Assembly: GCA_948144175.1 (NCBI GenBank)
Contig: CANXME010002150.1
Coordinates: forward strand, 345,001-409,000
Length of the DNA: 64,000 nt
Reading direction: 5' to 3'
DNA from: Closterium sp. NIES-65
Taxonomy: Eukaryota; Streptophyta; Zygnematophyceae; Desmidiales; Closteriaceae
Part shown: positions 42,017-52,651 of the stretch, in pieces
Position numbering within the stretch: position 1 is the first letter of the stretch
Layout of the letters: the number at the start of each line of letters is the position of its first letter
The notes under the pieces: model-generated
Seen by the model: the letters and a program-made list of their open reading frames with translations, nothing else
Told to the model about the DNA's origin: nothing
The model's database searches: none
Made by a program: the position numbers and the translations under genes

Positions 42017-44065
42017 CTAAGAGGAGTAGGGACCCTCTTTCGCCTCCGCGTAAGAGCGCGGAGTCGGGATGTCAAGTGCATCCGGGTCTCCCTCAGGGGT
42101 AAGCAGTACGGACACGAGGTGAGGTGAAGTAGTGGCCAGACACTGGAACTCCTCCTGCCTAACCTCAAGGACGTCCGTGCCAAGGGCACACTCACCCCCG
42201 ACGGACGGAGGACAGGCAGACTCAGACTCAGCGACAAGACTAGCAGCGTAGTCTAGACAACAGCGAGCAGCAAAGTCGACGAGCTCAGTGACAAGTGCAG
42301 ACGCAGCAGTAGACTCGAAAGAAGGGTCAGTGACGACAGTTGCAAGAAGACGCGTGACAGTAGGACTGGCAGCACGAAGAGAGTCCGACTCCGGGTCGGC
42401 AAGAGCAGGAAGAGAGGACTCAGGAGGAGAAGGCAAAGGGGCACGCAGAGGAGCAGTAGACGGACGCAGTGACATCCGGTGCGTGCCAGGGACAGTAGGA
42501 GGACGCTGACGCGAACTGCGACCACTAGCGCGCGCAGCACGAACAGGCGACGCAGGACGAGACGCAGGCTCACGACGCTCAGTAAGACCTCCAGTAGGAC
42601 CAGCGTAGGGAGAAGGAGCAGGCAAAGGGGAGGCAGGCTGTAGCTGTGACTGTGACTGGACAGGCTGTGGACCCTCTAAAGTAGGAGGAGGAGGACCAGT
42701 AGAAGGGGGGAGACCAAGAACCTGCTGTAGGAGTGGAACGAAGTACGGTCGAGGCCGCGTGGCGACGCCAGGAACAGCTGGGACAGAACCTCCAGCAGCA
42801 GCAGGAGCACCCCCAGCAGGACCGCCAGTGGTAGTCTCGGCGCCAACACCCTCAGCAGTACCAGCTCCAGTCGAACGTGTTGGCCCAGCAGCTCCAGTAC
42901 TCCCAGGACGAGCACCTCCGGGACCCGCGACAGCAGCACCCTCAGTAGCCGACGAACCTCCAGCACCAGCAGCAAGGCTCCAGCGCCGGGCGAACCACTC
43001 GCGCAGCTCCTGTGGAGAGAGTGGCTCCCAGCGAGACGAAGCACCCGGAGAACCTCCAGTCTCAGCACCCCCAGTCTCAGCACCCCCAGGCGTAGCACCC
43101 CCAGGCTCAGCACCCCCAGTCGCAGCACCCCTAGGCTCAGCACCCCCAGGCTCAGCACCCGCAGCAGCACCAAAGTCACCAGTGACCTCGACATGCTCGA
43201 CCGCGTCTACCTGGGACACACCTGAAGGGGCAGGAGCCTGAGGGGGAAGGGGGTCTACCGGGGGGGGACCTGGTACCAGGAAGAGCGGGGGCGGGGGGAG
43301 GGACGGAGTGCGGTAGGGGAAGAGGCGTTAGTAGGGGACCGACTCGTCGAACGTGACGTCCTGGGAGGACAGAACACGGCGAGAGGTGGGGTGGTAAAAC
43401 TGCCACCCAGGTGCGTCGGGGGGGAACCCCAGGAAGACGCAAGGAGCAGCGCGAGAGGACAGCTTGTCCGCAGATAAGTCGCGGACAAACGCCCGAGATC
43501 CCCAGACCCGGAACGCCGATGCATCGCCAACCTTCCCCGTCCACAACAGGGCTGGGGAGGTCTCCGGTCTGGAGACCCTGGGGTGAAGGTTGATCTGGTG
43601 CGCCGGGTACTGAACCGCAAACGGCCACAGAAAATGGGGGGCAGCCGCATGCATCATAGACGTACGAGCGACGTCCATGACCATGCCAATGCGGTGCTCT
43701 GCAATCCCATTTTGCTGCGGTGAGTCCGGAAGCGTGAAGGTCTGACGGATGCCTCGCGCACGACAGTAGGCTCGCAGAAGGCCAGAGGAGAACTCTCCGC
43801 CTCTGTCCGAGTGCAGACGCAGAACAGGAAAGTCCGAGCCAAAGCTCTGCCTGAGCTGGAGACGAGCTGCGCGGATCCAGTCGATCAGCACCTCAGTGAC
43901 ATCACCCTTGCTGCGCAAGGGGAAGACTGTGGTGTAACGCGAGTAGTCGTCAACAACAAGCAGGAAGTAGCGCCCGTGACCCTGTCCACGGACGCGGGCT
44001 TTGCCCCACACGTCCATGTGAAGCGTCTGCAACGGGGCCTCTGTTGAAGGAAACTGGGAGGAGTG
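42017..44065 (-). pseudogene. copia 2 integrase core and spacer, with two nonsense codons
   Basis: Integrase HMDVWGK, LHSDRGGEFSS, DSPQQNGIAEHRIG. TAA at about 43328 follows DESVPY where copia 1 reads FYRLFP. TAG at about 42017 follows PYSS where copia 1 reads CAG. Between them lies the Gly/Ala/Pro spacer. Confidence 0.87.
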
Positions 44066-44070
44066 AGGGG

Positions 44071-44417
44071 TCTCAGAATCCCAACCACTAGACCATTGGG
44101 ATAAAAGGGCTTGTTTCAGTAGCGGGTCAGTGCGCCCATAACCCCCCAGGCAAATGTGCCTGTAATCCTTCCCTAGGATCAATCGGGGATCACCAGTGGA
44201 CCTCTGACACCCCCCCGCACTGGGATGCCCGAAGTGCATACACCGGAATTCGAACCCGAGACCTTCGCTCTGACACCATCTCAGAATCCCAACCACTAGA
44301 CCATTGGGATAAAAGGGCTTGTTTCAGTAGCGGGTCAGTGCGCCCATAACCCCCCAGGCAAATGTGCCTGTAACCCTTCCCTAGGATCGATCAGGGATCA
44401 CCAGTGGACCTCTGACA
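44071..44417 (-). mobile_element. TRIM miniature LTR retrotransposon, copy 1 (347 bp), nested in copia 2
   Basis: Two 139-bp LTRs (44071-44209 and 44279-44417) flank only 69 bp. Target duplication AGGGG at 44066-44070 and 44418-44422. On the minus strand a primer site TGGTGTCAGAGC directly follows the first LTR, and a GCGGGGGGG tract precedes the second. The LTR end plus interior also form a tRNA-like promoter: TGGTCTAGTGG (box A) and GGTTCGAATTCC (box B). Confidence 0.9.
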
Positions 44418-45254
44418 AGGGGCTGCACGATGGCGCCCCTCGACACAGGGGACACAGGAAGGGCCAGGGCCCTGAGGAAGGGGAGGGAGGGACCGGGGGA
44501 GATCAGACACAAGAAGACGGGAGGCCATGCCTCTGAGCCGAAGCAGAGAGGGGTGACCAAGGCGGTGGTGCCAGAGGAGAGTCTCGTGAGATAGGAGACG
44601 ACACGAACAGGGGGCAGACTCAGGACCAGACCTGGACGCTGCAGCAAACACCTGACCAGACGCAGGGACCATACCGGACTCAGGAACTGGAGGAGACGCA
44701 GTGGTCAGTGTGTACAGGCTCGACCCTGGCTGACGTGTAAACGTAGCCAGGTGTCGACCTGTGCTAGCCTCTGTGCAGTGCGTCACCCGCTGACGAGCAA
44801 GGGTGAACTGGTGGACTTCCGCATCCTGTAGGTCAGCACCACTCACCAAGTTCGTAGAGAACGAGGGGAGGTAGAGACCAGACAGGGTGCTAGAGGGAGC
44901 CGCCGGACACGGGAGGACAGTGGAGAAGCGAGACAGGACAGGACCCCCAGAGGGGTCAGCCAGGGAAACCGCAACCGGCCGACTAAGCGGCGTGAGTGTG
45001 GTGCGGTCCCGAAAGAAGGAGCGAGACGCCCCAGATTCAAGGGTGAAGGTGTGGGAGGCCGAAGCCGACGTAGTACCTGAGAGCGCAGACTCACCAGTAC
45101 CTGAGAGCGCAGACTCACTAGTACCTGAGAGCAAAGACGCACTGGCACCTAGAGCAGCAGCCTCACTAGCACCTAGAGCTGCAGTACCAATGCCCGGGTC
45201 GGGCAGGAAACACCGGTAACACTCACCCTCATCACTAATAGTCACAGCATACAT
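44418..45254 (-). pseudogene. copia 2 protease and start of integrase, cut by a TRIM
   Basis: Protease LESGASRSFF (the first D of DSG has become E in this copy), then DLQDAEVHQF and the zinc-finger-like HETLLWHHRLGHPSLLRL / CVPCVEGR of the integrase N-terminus. The frame runs into the TRIM at 44417. Confidence 0.85.
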
Positions 45255-45367
45255 GGCAGCAAGGATAGCATCAAAGTCAAGATCAAAGATAGCTACGCTA
45301 GCCCTAGACAGCTCTCCCCAGCGGGGGATCTAAGTGTCCTCCGGAAACTGGTGACGCCAAGCGTCCG

Positions 45368-46606
45368 TCAGGCGGCCAAAACAGTGCTGGGTGGGGTGGG
45401 CGCCCCCACACTGCTCACCCGCGCGGTCGCCGGTGCGAAGGACGTAGGTGCAGGGACCAAGACCCCACCACGCTGACGCTGCGTGTACCACTCACGGAGC
45501 TGCTGAGGGGTGGGGACGTCGCAAGAACGCTGCTGCTGCTGCTGCTGGCGCTGACCACCCCAAGCGCCGCTCCGCTGTGAAGTGCCACTCCGACCACCTC
45601 CACCACCTCCACCTCCGCCTCCTCCACCTCCGCCTCCTCCACCTCCGCCACCACCGCCACCCCCGCCAGTACCGGCGCCGCCGACGCCGCCTCCGCCTCC
45701 AATGCTACCACTAGCACCCCCACCCCTGCCACCACCTCCACCGCCACCGCCACCCCTACTCCCTCCGACGCCTCCACCTCCACCTCCACCGCCCCCGCTA
45801 GCTCCACCCGCCCCCTTGCCCCCCTTGCCCTTGCCAGGGCGGCGTCTCCCGCTAGGGGCAGACGCCGCACCGACCGACTCAAGACCAACGAGGTCGGCTG
45901 CAGCGGTAGAGGCAACAGAGGGCAAGAGAGGGGAAGGAGAACACCCCTCAAAGATGGGGGTGCGGGGGTCACCTCGAGAGGCTCCTACAGCAACGATGCT
46001 CTTCTCCGCCACTAGGAGGGCCTTCTCTAGGAGGTCGACTGTGAGAGTGGTGGGACAGACCGCGAGGAAGTGGTCCCGGACTACACGAAGGGAGTCGGGG
46101 AGGCGGGTGACTAGAAAGTAGAGAGTGATGTACATGGGGGGGGGGTTCTTGGCGCAGAAGTCAGCAGGAAGCGCAGCGCGGTAGTGGGTGTCACTATTGC
46201 GGAGGTGCGTAATGAGATCAGCGACTGTGGGAAAGGCAGCAAGGTCAGGGAAGAGGAAGGGTAGCATGAGGCGGCTCAGTGCAGCAGTGGCAGGGGAGGA
46301 GTAGCGCGCAACTACAGCGTTGTACAAGGTTTGAGCACTCTTGTACTGACTAAAGTGCGCGCGCTCAGCGGTAGGCAGGTGGCGACGCACAGCAAGGCGT
46401 GCAGCAGCGTCGCGTGTGGCCCACTGGGAGCGAACAGTGGGGTCAGCATCAGCAGCAGGGTCAGGGACGGCGCCAGAGGTGAGGTCAAAGAGAGACAGAC
46501 CGTCTGCCCTATCGCACTGTAAGAACAGCTGCAGGTCGTCGACCCAGACCTCAAAGTCAATGGCGCAACCCTCAGCGTCAAAAGCTAGGACACTAGGGGT
46601 AGCCAT
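45368..46606 (-). CDS. copia 2 Gag
   Basis: Starts MATPSVLAFDAEG at 46606. It includes FEVWVDDLQLFLQ, the LPDSLRVVRDHFLA segment and a long Gly-rich tract (encoded near 45.6-45.8 kb), then TPQQLREWYTQRQRGG. It stops at 45368, where the 15-kb copy reads on through a knuckle motif (GEQCGGTHTAQRC), so a frameshift near 45.46 kb is likely. Confidence 0.88.
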   Translation of the reverse strand: MATPSVLAFDAEGCAIDFEVWVDDLQLFLQCDRADGLSLFDLTSGAVPDPAADADPTVRSQWATRDAAARLAVRRHLPTAERAHFSQYKSAQTLYNAVVARYSSPATAALSRLMLPFLFPDLAAFPTVADLITHLRNSDTHYRAALPADFCAKNPPPMYITLYFLVTRLPDSLRVVRDHFLAVCPTTLTVDLLEKALLVAEKSIVAVGASRGDPRTPIFEGCSPSPLLPSVASTAAADLVGLESVGAASAPSGRRRPGKGKGGKGAGGASGGGGGGGGGVGGSRGGGGGGGGGRGGGASGSIGGGGGVGGAGTGGGGGGGGGGGGGGGGGGGGGGGGGRSGTSQRSGAWGGQRQQQQQQRSCDVPTPQQLREWYTQRQRGGVLVPAPTSFAPATARVSSVGAPTPPSTVLAA

Positions 46607-46929
46607 GACAGCAGTCAACGATCTCACCAGACAGGGTGGGTCGGGCAGCTCAGCAGCACAGCAACACGGGAACACTGCTGCTCGGACGGCCCAGCAACAA
46701 CAGCAGCTCCGCTGGACCAGCGGCTCGGCTCCTTAGGTGACTCGGGCGGCTCGGGCGGCGCAGGCGGCTCGGGCGGCTCGGGTACTCAGCGGCACAGGTG
46801 ACTCGGGCGGCTCTGCTCCTCAGCGGCACTGGCGGCTCGGCTCCTCAGCGGCATACGCGGCTCGGCTCCTCAGCGGCACAGGCGTCCGGGCGGCTCGGGT
46901 GGCGCAGGTGGCACGGGCGGCTCGGGCGG

Positions 46930-47600
46930 CTGGGTGTCACAGCGGCGTGGGGCCGGCGGCGTGCGGCCGAGACGGCGGCGTGGGGACGGCGGCGTGTGGC
47001 CGAGACGGCGGCGTGGGGACGGCGGCGTGCGGCCGAGACGGCGGCGTGCGGCTGGGACGGCGGCGTGCGGCCGGGACGGCGGCGTGCAGCCGGGACGGCG
47101 GCGTGGGGCCGGGACGGCGGCGTGCGGCCGGGACGGCGGGTGGGCCGCAGGTAGGGCGGCGGTGGGCCGCAAGTAGGGCGGCGGTCAGGCCGCAGTAAGG
47201 GCGGCGGGTGGGTCGGAGGTCAGGCGACGGGTGGGCCGCAGTGAAGGGCGGCGCGAAGCCGCAGAGTAGGGCGGCGCGAAGCCGCGGGTAAGGGCGGCGA
47301 CGGGCCGGGGCGGCGCAAAGCCGCAGGTAAGGGCGGCGCTAAGCCGCAGTAAGGGTGGCGACAGGCCAGGGCAGCGCGAAGCCGCAGGTAAGGGCAGCGC
47401 GAAGCCGCGTGAAGGGCGGCAACGGGCCGGGGCGGCGCGAAGCCGCAGGTAAGGGCGGCGCGAAGCCGCCGGTAAGGGCGGCGCGAAGCCGCAGGTAAGG
47501 GCGGCGACAGGCCGGGGTAAGGGCGGCGCGCCGCAGCCGCTAGGGCGGCTCGACGCGACCGTAAGGGTGGCGCGACGGCCCGCTAGGTGCGACACGACGG
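46930..47600. repeat. GC-rich leader repeats of copia 2
   Basis: Units of GGGACGGCGGCGTGCGGCC, then GGGCGGCGCGAAGCCGCAGGTAA, between the 5' LTR and gag. Same position as the leader arrays in the other copies, with different unit sequence. Confidence 0.85.
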
Positions 47601-47829
47601 GCCGCTAAAAAAAAAAAAAAGGAAAGCGCGACTTGAGGCGCGCTTCGGTGGGCCCAAGGAACTGTCCCTAGGATGGGACCTGCTCTGATTCCATGTGAAA
47701 ATGAGAACGAGAATGAATCAACTATGAATGAAGTGAGTACAAATATGAAACCCTAATTGGGTTGTACCCCCTATGGGATACCCCACTATAGCCTACACAA
47801 AAGCATAAGCTATACATTCTGACACAAAC

Positions 47830-48420
47830 CCGTCAGGAAACCCGATACAGTGGCCGTACGCGTTTTTTTTTGTACCATTCACATTATCGGGTCCCATGTT
47901 CGTTACGTGTGGCATATTTTCCTGAAGGTTTCCCCCACATACTGACACAAATTAGTTCTCGCACAAAAACAGTACATTTGCTATCGAAGACACCACATCT
48001 CACAAAACAGTTGCGCGGCTCGCGAAAACAACTACATGCTTTACGACATGTTTGGGCAAATCGCTTTAAGTTACTTATGGCAATGCTTGACCCGTTTCGA
48101 TATAGCATACGTATTTGCGGAGTACCCGAATATGTGTTTCTAGAACAAACAAGACGTATCGGAAATAAACAGAGACTCGGATTGTTTCGTGTCCTATTTC
48201 CCGAAAAGCATAATAAGCTCTGTTACACACAAAGAACAGGTAACTTTAGTGTAAAATTTATGAAAACAAACGGTATCTGATTCGCTCTTAGATGCATATT
48301 TTCGTAGGTTTGAAACGTGGATCAAGGTTCATATACATGTCCTGTTTTACATGTTATTTGGAAAGTGTGGAGCAAGCTGCAAGCCCTGACCAGAAGGACG
48401 TGCGAGTAAGCGTCTTAGCC
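47830..48420. other. Spacer between copia 2 and a solo LTR; no gene seen
   Basis: AT-rich single-copy-looking DNA. An open frame across 47.87-48.28 kb lacks an ATG in a good context and any family motif. Confidence 0.4.
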
Positions 48421-48561
48421 TGTCAGAATCAGCAGTAGAAAGTAAGAATGAAGAAAGGAGGGATTCACTAGCAAGCAGTTGGATACAAATAGCAAACCCT
48501 AACTGGGTTGTACTCGCTATAGAGCACCCCACTGCAGGCTAGATAATATAACATTCTGACA
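48421..48561 (-). mobile_element. Solo copia LTR (141 bp)
   Basis: TGTCAGAATCAGC ... AACATTCTGACA with target duplication TAGCC at 48416-48420 and 48562-48566. The core matches the LARD LTR (CTATAGCGAGTACAACCC in minus sense). It has no internal region, the product of LTR-LTR recombination. It inserted into or beside a gypsy fragment. Confidence 0.9.
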
Positions 48562-48689
48562 TAGCCGTCTTATCTGCTCCAAAGTGACCCGTAGTAACTA
48601 CGTCGTGTGCCTCGGGAAGAAGGTGCTGTCGAAGAGGGCGGTAGGCAGGAACCCAAATCCGTGTGGTACCCTTACTTACGTAAACACTA

Positions 48690-49205
48690 CCCTACATCTC
48701 TGCTCTCGCGGGCGGCTGTGGTGTGAAGTCGAGATCCACTGTGTAACCATGCTCGAAGAGTGCTGTGAGAAGTGGATGGCCGGCATTGATCGTGAGACTT
48801 GCGAGCTAGCAACTAGGGCGAGTGAGCGGATTTGGTGGGTGCGAACGCCTGGCTTGTAGTCTATCATGTAGTGGAAACTCCCCTCCATGAGCTCCATTCA
48901 TCTAGCTTGGTGACGACTCAGCTGCGGTTGTGACTTGAGAAAGCGAAGCGAGCAATGGTCCATGCGTATAACACTATCTGCCCTCTCTAGATAGCACCTC
49001 CACACCTTATACGCATGGATGATCGCGAGCGCCTCCTTGTCGTGAATATGATAATTCGGCTCTGCTCCCATGAGCCTACGAGACCCGCATGCGATCGACT
49101 GCAACCCGCATCATTGGTCTTGAAAAAGCACTGCTCCAATGGCCTGAAATGATGTGTCGATCACTACAACGTAGGGGCGGGTAGGATCCGGGTACGGTAG
49201 TGTCT
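48690..49205 (-). pseudogene. Ty3/gypsy RNase H fragment
   Basis: Minus-strand pieces give VVVIDTSFQAIGAVLFQDQ, ACGSRRLMGAEPNYHIHD, KEALAIIHAYKVWRCYLE and MDHCSLRFLKSQPQLSRHQAR, then FHYMIDYKPG. This is the order of a gypsy RNase H followed by its connection region. Stops interrupt it, and no LTRs or integrase were seen nearby. Confidence 0.85.
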
Positions 49206-49619
49206 ATGAGAGTACGACGGCTTATGCGTTAGAAACTAGTGAGAAGTATGATGGAGTAGGGGGGGGTACAAGAGTGTAAAAAAAAAGTGTTGTACCCTCT
49301 AAGGATAGCCCCTACCCAACCTAGAGAGAGAATGCATATAATGTTTAGACACACCCCCATAGGTGAAGTAGGGGAAAGCCAAACCAAATAGTGGTCACAA
49401 TTCCAGTGAGGAGAAGGAAACAAAGCAAACCTCAGGGTGGATCTCAAGATCACCACGAAGTATGAGCACAAGCAAGCGGCCACAAGGCCAGTTCACATGC
49501 AGAGTTATAAAAGCACATGCAGTACAGTGATCACAACCTAGCAAGAGCAAGCACGCAGGTATATATATATATATAGATCACGGTACAAGACAAGTCAAGC
49601 AACCAACAGGTGAGGTAGA

Positions 49620-51257
49620 ACGGGCAGAACCCCAAGAGCAGTGCAAAAACGCTGATGATCATCAGATCCGAGGGCCTTGGTGAAGACATCAGCAGTGTTG
49701 GCCCGAGAAGCCACGTAGGAAAGGCGAAGCTGATCACGCTGCTGCAGCTCTCGAGCAAGAAAGTAGCGAAGAGAAATGTGCTTCGTTATGTGCTCAAGTC
49801 TGTGCTCGTGACACAAGGCCAGCATGGCCTTGTTGTCGATGTACAGAACTGGAGGAGAGCGAGGCCGATCCCCTAAGCCAGTCAGCAAGAAGGACAGCCA
49901 GCGTAGCGCCTGTGCAGCCATAGCCCAAGCATAGATCTCGGCCTCATATTGGAACCAAGAACAGAAAAAGATCGAGTGGACCTCCACGAGACAGAGCCAG
50001 AGCCAAGACTGAAGGTGTAACCCTGTGACGAACGCTGCTTCGTGTGGTCGTCGACTCAAGAAGCGTCGGAGTGTCCAGTGAGTACCAATGCACCCGGTCC
50101 TCCAAGCACGAGCCCCATGCCCGGTGTATTGCACAAGTAATGCAGTACCGTCTTCGCACCATCCCAGTGCATGTTTCGGTGTCTACCGGAAGCCACGTAG
50201 CGAGCCAGAAGGTTGAGAGGGTACGCGAGGTCAGGTCGTGTGCACGTCATCAGGTACATGAGGCAACCCACAAGCTCTGGATATGGACCACTCGGCTCTA
50301 CGGACTCGCCCGAAGGTGGAGCAGAGAGTGAGTGGCCAGCAGGAAGAGGAGTGGGTTGTGGCGAGGAGTACTAGATGCCGAAGCGCTGAAGAACCTAGTG
50401 CACCAATTGTGACTGAGTAGGGTGATCGTGTGCCGTGCTCTGTCTCGGGTAATCTGCAAGCCAAGATAGCTCCGCAGCTCACCCAGGTCAGTGCAGGTGT
50501 GTCTCTCCTGCAGCTCCGTCTTCACTAGGGCCAGCGCCTCAGTGTTAGCAGAGGAAGGAGCGAACCCAAGAGCCGCAAGTGTCGTCCTCACTGTGTCGTG
50601 CCACTCGGGGGGTGCCTGGCGGAGATCGTTGACTGGCCATTGGAGGCTCCATTGGATTCCCGCAGAAAACGACCCAGTGAAGCCAGGTGGACGGCGCAGC
50701 CAGATATCCTCGTGAAGGCTGTCCTTCAAGAAAGCTGTAGAGAAGTTGAGGGATTGCAGCTCGTAATCACGCTGTGCTGCAACGTGCAGCAACACTAGAA
50801 GAGTAGTCATCTTCGGGGTGGGAGAAGGTTTGGAAGTAGTCGACCCCCTGTCGCTGACTAAAGCCTCGAGTAACGTAACACGGCTTGAAGGCATGCGGAG
50901 AACCCGGCAACTGCTTTACTTTGAAAATCCACATGCCATTGAATATGTTCGCCCCAGAAGGAGGAACCTCATCGACGTAGGCGCCTGTGGACTTCCAGGA
51001 AGCCATCTCTACGTCCATGGTTGTCTGCCATTGAGAGGAGTACTCACCTGCGATCGCCTCAGCGTAAGAGCGTGGGGCAGGGATGTCAAGTGCATCTGGG
51101 TCTCCCTCAGGGCAAAGCAGCATGGATGTGAATCGAGGTAAAGCAGTCGCGAGATACTCAAGCTCAAATTGCCTGTCCTCAAGACGTCAGTGCCAAGGGC
51201 AGGCTCACCCCCGACGGACGGAGGACAGAAAGGCTCAGACTCAATAACAAGACTCAC
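49620..51257 (-). pseudogene. copia 3 RT-RNase H remnant lacking the YVDD motif
   Basis: Contains MTTLLVLLHVAAQRDYEL and FLKDSLHEDIWLRRPPGF. It then jumps from ALGFAPSSAN to ALALVKTELQ, so the stretch holding the catalytic YVDD has been deleted (near 50.55 kb). RNase H parts continue in other frames to YIDNKAMLALCHEH and NTADVFTKALG. Confidence 0.88.
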
Positions 51258-51779
51258 GACGTTGTCGAGACGACTACTAGGCGCAAAGTCAATGAGCTCA
51301 GTGACTAGGGCAAACGCAGAAGTGGACTCAAAGTCAAGGTCAGTGACAACAGTAGCGAGGAGACGAGTAACAGTAGGACTAACAGACGAGTAACAGTAGG
51401 ACTAACAGCACACGTCAGGAAGAGAGGATGCCGAAGGAGACGGCAGGGCAACACGCTGTGGAACAGAGGAATGACGAAGTGCCATAACGTGAGTGCTTGG
51501 GACAATAGGAGGACGAGGACGAGCGACACGACGAGCACGAACTGTGTGGAAGCACGAGTCTCAAGCTCACGACGCTCAATCACAGACTCAATCACCTCAG
51601 TGTGAAGAACAGGAGCATGCAGTGGGGAGCCTGGCACTAGCTGTGGCTGAGACTGGTCTCTCGGTGGACAAAAGAGAGGTGGAGTGAGGCCAGTGGAAGA
51701 TGGGAGACTAAGATCCTGGTGAAGGACAGAGTCCGGCGGCAGCAAGGATGACTGCGGCTGTGGGTAGAAATACGGTCAG

Positions 51780-52240
51780 TGCGGAGCAGTACCAGCACCG
51801 TCAGCAGCTCCAGCACCTCCAGCACCAGCAGCACCAGCACCTCCAGCACCAGCAGCTCCAGCTCCTCCAGCACCAGTGCCTCCAGCACCAGCAGTACCTC
51901 CAGCACCTCCAGTACCAACAACACCACTAGCTCCGGCAGCTCCAGCACCTCTAGTACGAGCACCTCTAGGACCAGCTGCTCTAGCACATCCAGTACCTCT
52001 AGCTCCAGCGCCTCTAGCACCAGTAGCACCTCCAGCACCTCCAGTACTAGAAGCACCAACACGTCAATTACCTCCAGCTCCAGCAGCTCCAGTACCTCCA
52101 GCTCCAACACCTCCAGTGCCAGCAGTACCAGCACCATCCAACACCTCCACTACCTCCAGCTCCAGCAGCACCAGCACCTCCAGCTTTGCCAGCTCCAGCA
52201 CCCCCAGCACCTCCAGGACCAGCAGCTCGAGGAGTTGTAA
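51780..52240. repeat. CAG/CTC-rich trinucleotide-like tract in the copia 3 spacer
   Basis: Imperfect AGCACCTCC/AGCACCAGC units, encoding a Leu/Glu/Val- or Gly/Ala-rich spacer in minus frames. It corresponds to the Pro/Ala/Gly spacer of copia 1 and 2. Confidence 0.8.
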
Positions 52241-52651
52241 AACTCCAAGCTCTTGCACTAGAGTGGCCTCGCCGAATGACCCACTCATGAAGCTGCTGTG
52301 GTGAGGGCGTCTCGAGGCGACTAGGCGGCTGGTGCCATCCATCGCCAGGACCTGCAGTAGGAGCACCCACGGCCCCAACACCACTAGGACTCGCAGCACC
52401 CCCAGAGTCAGCACACCCAGAGTCAGCACCCCCAGAGGTAGCCTCCAGAACCCTCACCCCCAATCTCAGCACCCCTATTCTCATCACCTCCATAACCCTC
52501 ACCCCTAGTGTGACCACCCCCAGCAGCACCAGTGTCCACAGCTACAGGCTGCAGAGGCGGCGAAGACAATCGAGGTGGAAAACCAGGAGGGGTCTTCAAG
52601 CGCGGAGAGCGCCGAGTGGTCGCCGTGTCTTCAGTGGCAGGGTCACCCACC

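Larger units (their letters stand above)
40078..47824 (-). mobile_element. Ty1/copia retrotransposon 2 (7,747 bp), identical LTRs, minus strand
   Basis: LTRs 40078-40208 and 47694-47824, 131 bp each and identical base for base as I read them. Target duplication CAAAC at 40073-40077 and 47825-47829. Primer site TGGAATCAGAGCAGG; polypurine tract CCTATGGGGGTG. It contains gag, protease, integrase, RT and RNase H in order, but it is interrupted by stops, a frameshift and a 347-bp TRIM insertion. Recently inserted but defective. Confidence 0.94.

Noticed and set aside
44071..44417. Tandem tRNA-derived SINE instead of a TRIM
   Set aside because: Two direct 139-bp terminal repeats with TG...CA-type ends, a primer site, a purine tract and a 5-bp target duplication favour an LTR element. 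The tRNA-like boxes are kept as an observation, so a SINE-related origin is not fully excluded.
47870..48280. 136-codon plus-strand open frame
   Set aside because: No ATG in a good context, no recognisable domain, surrounded by mobile elements.
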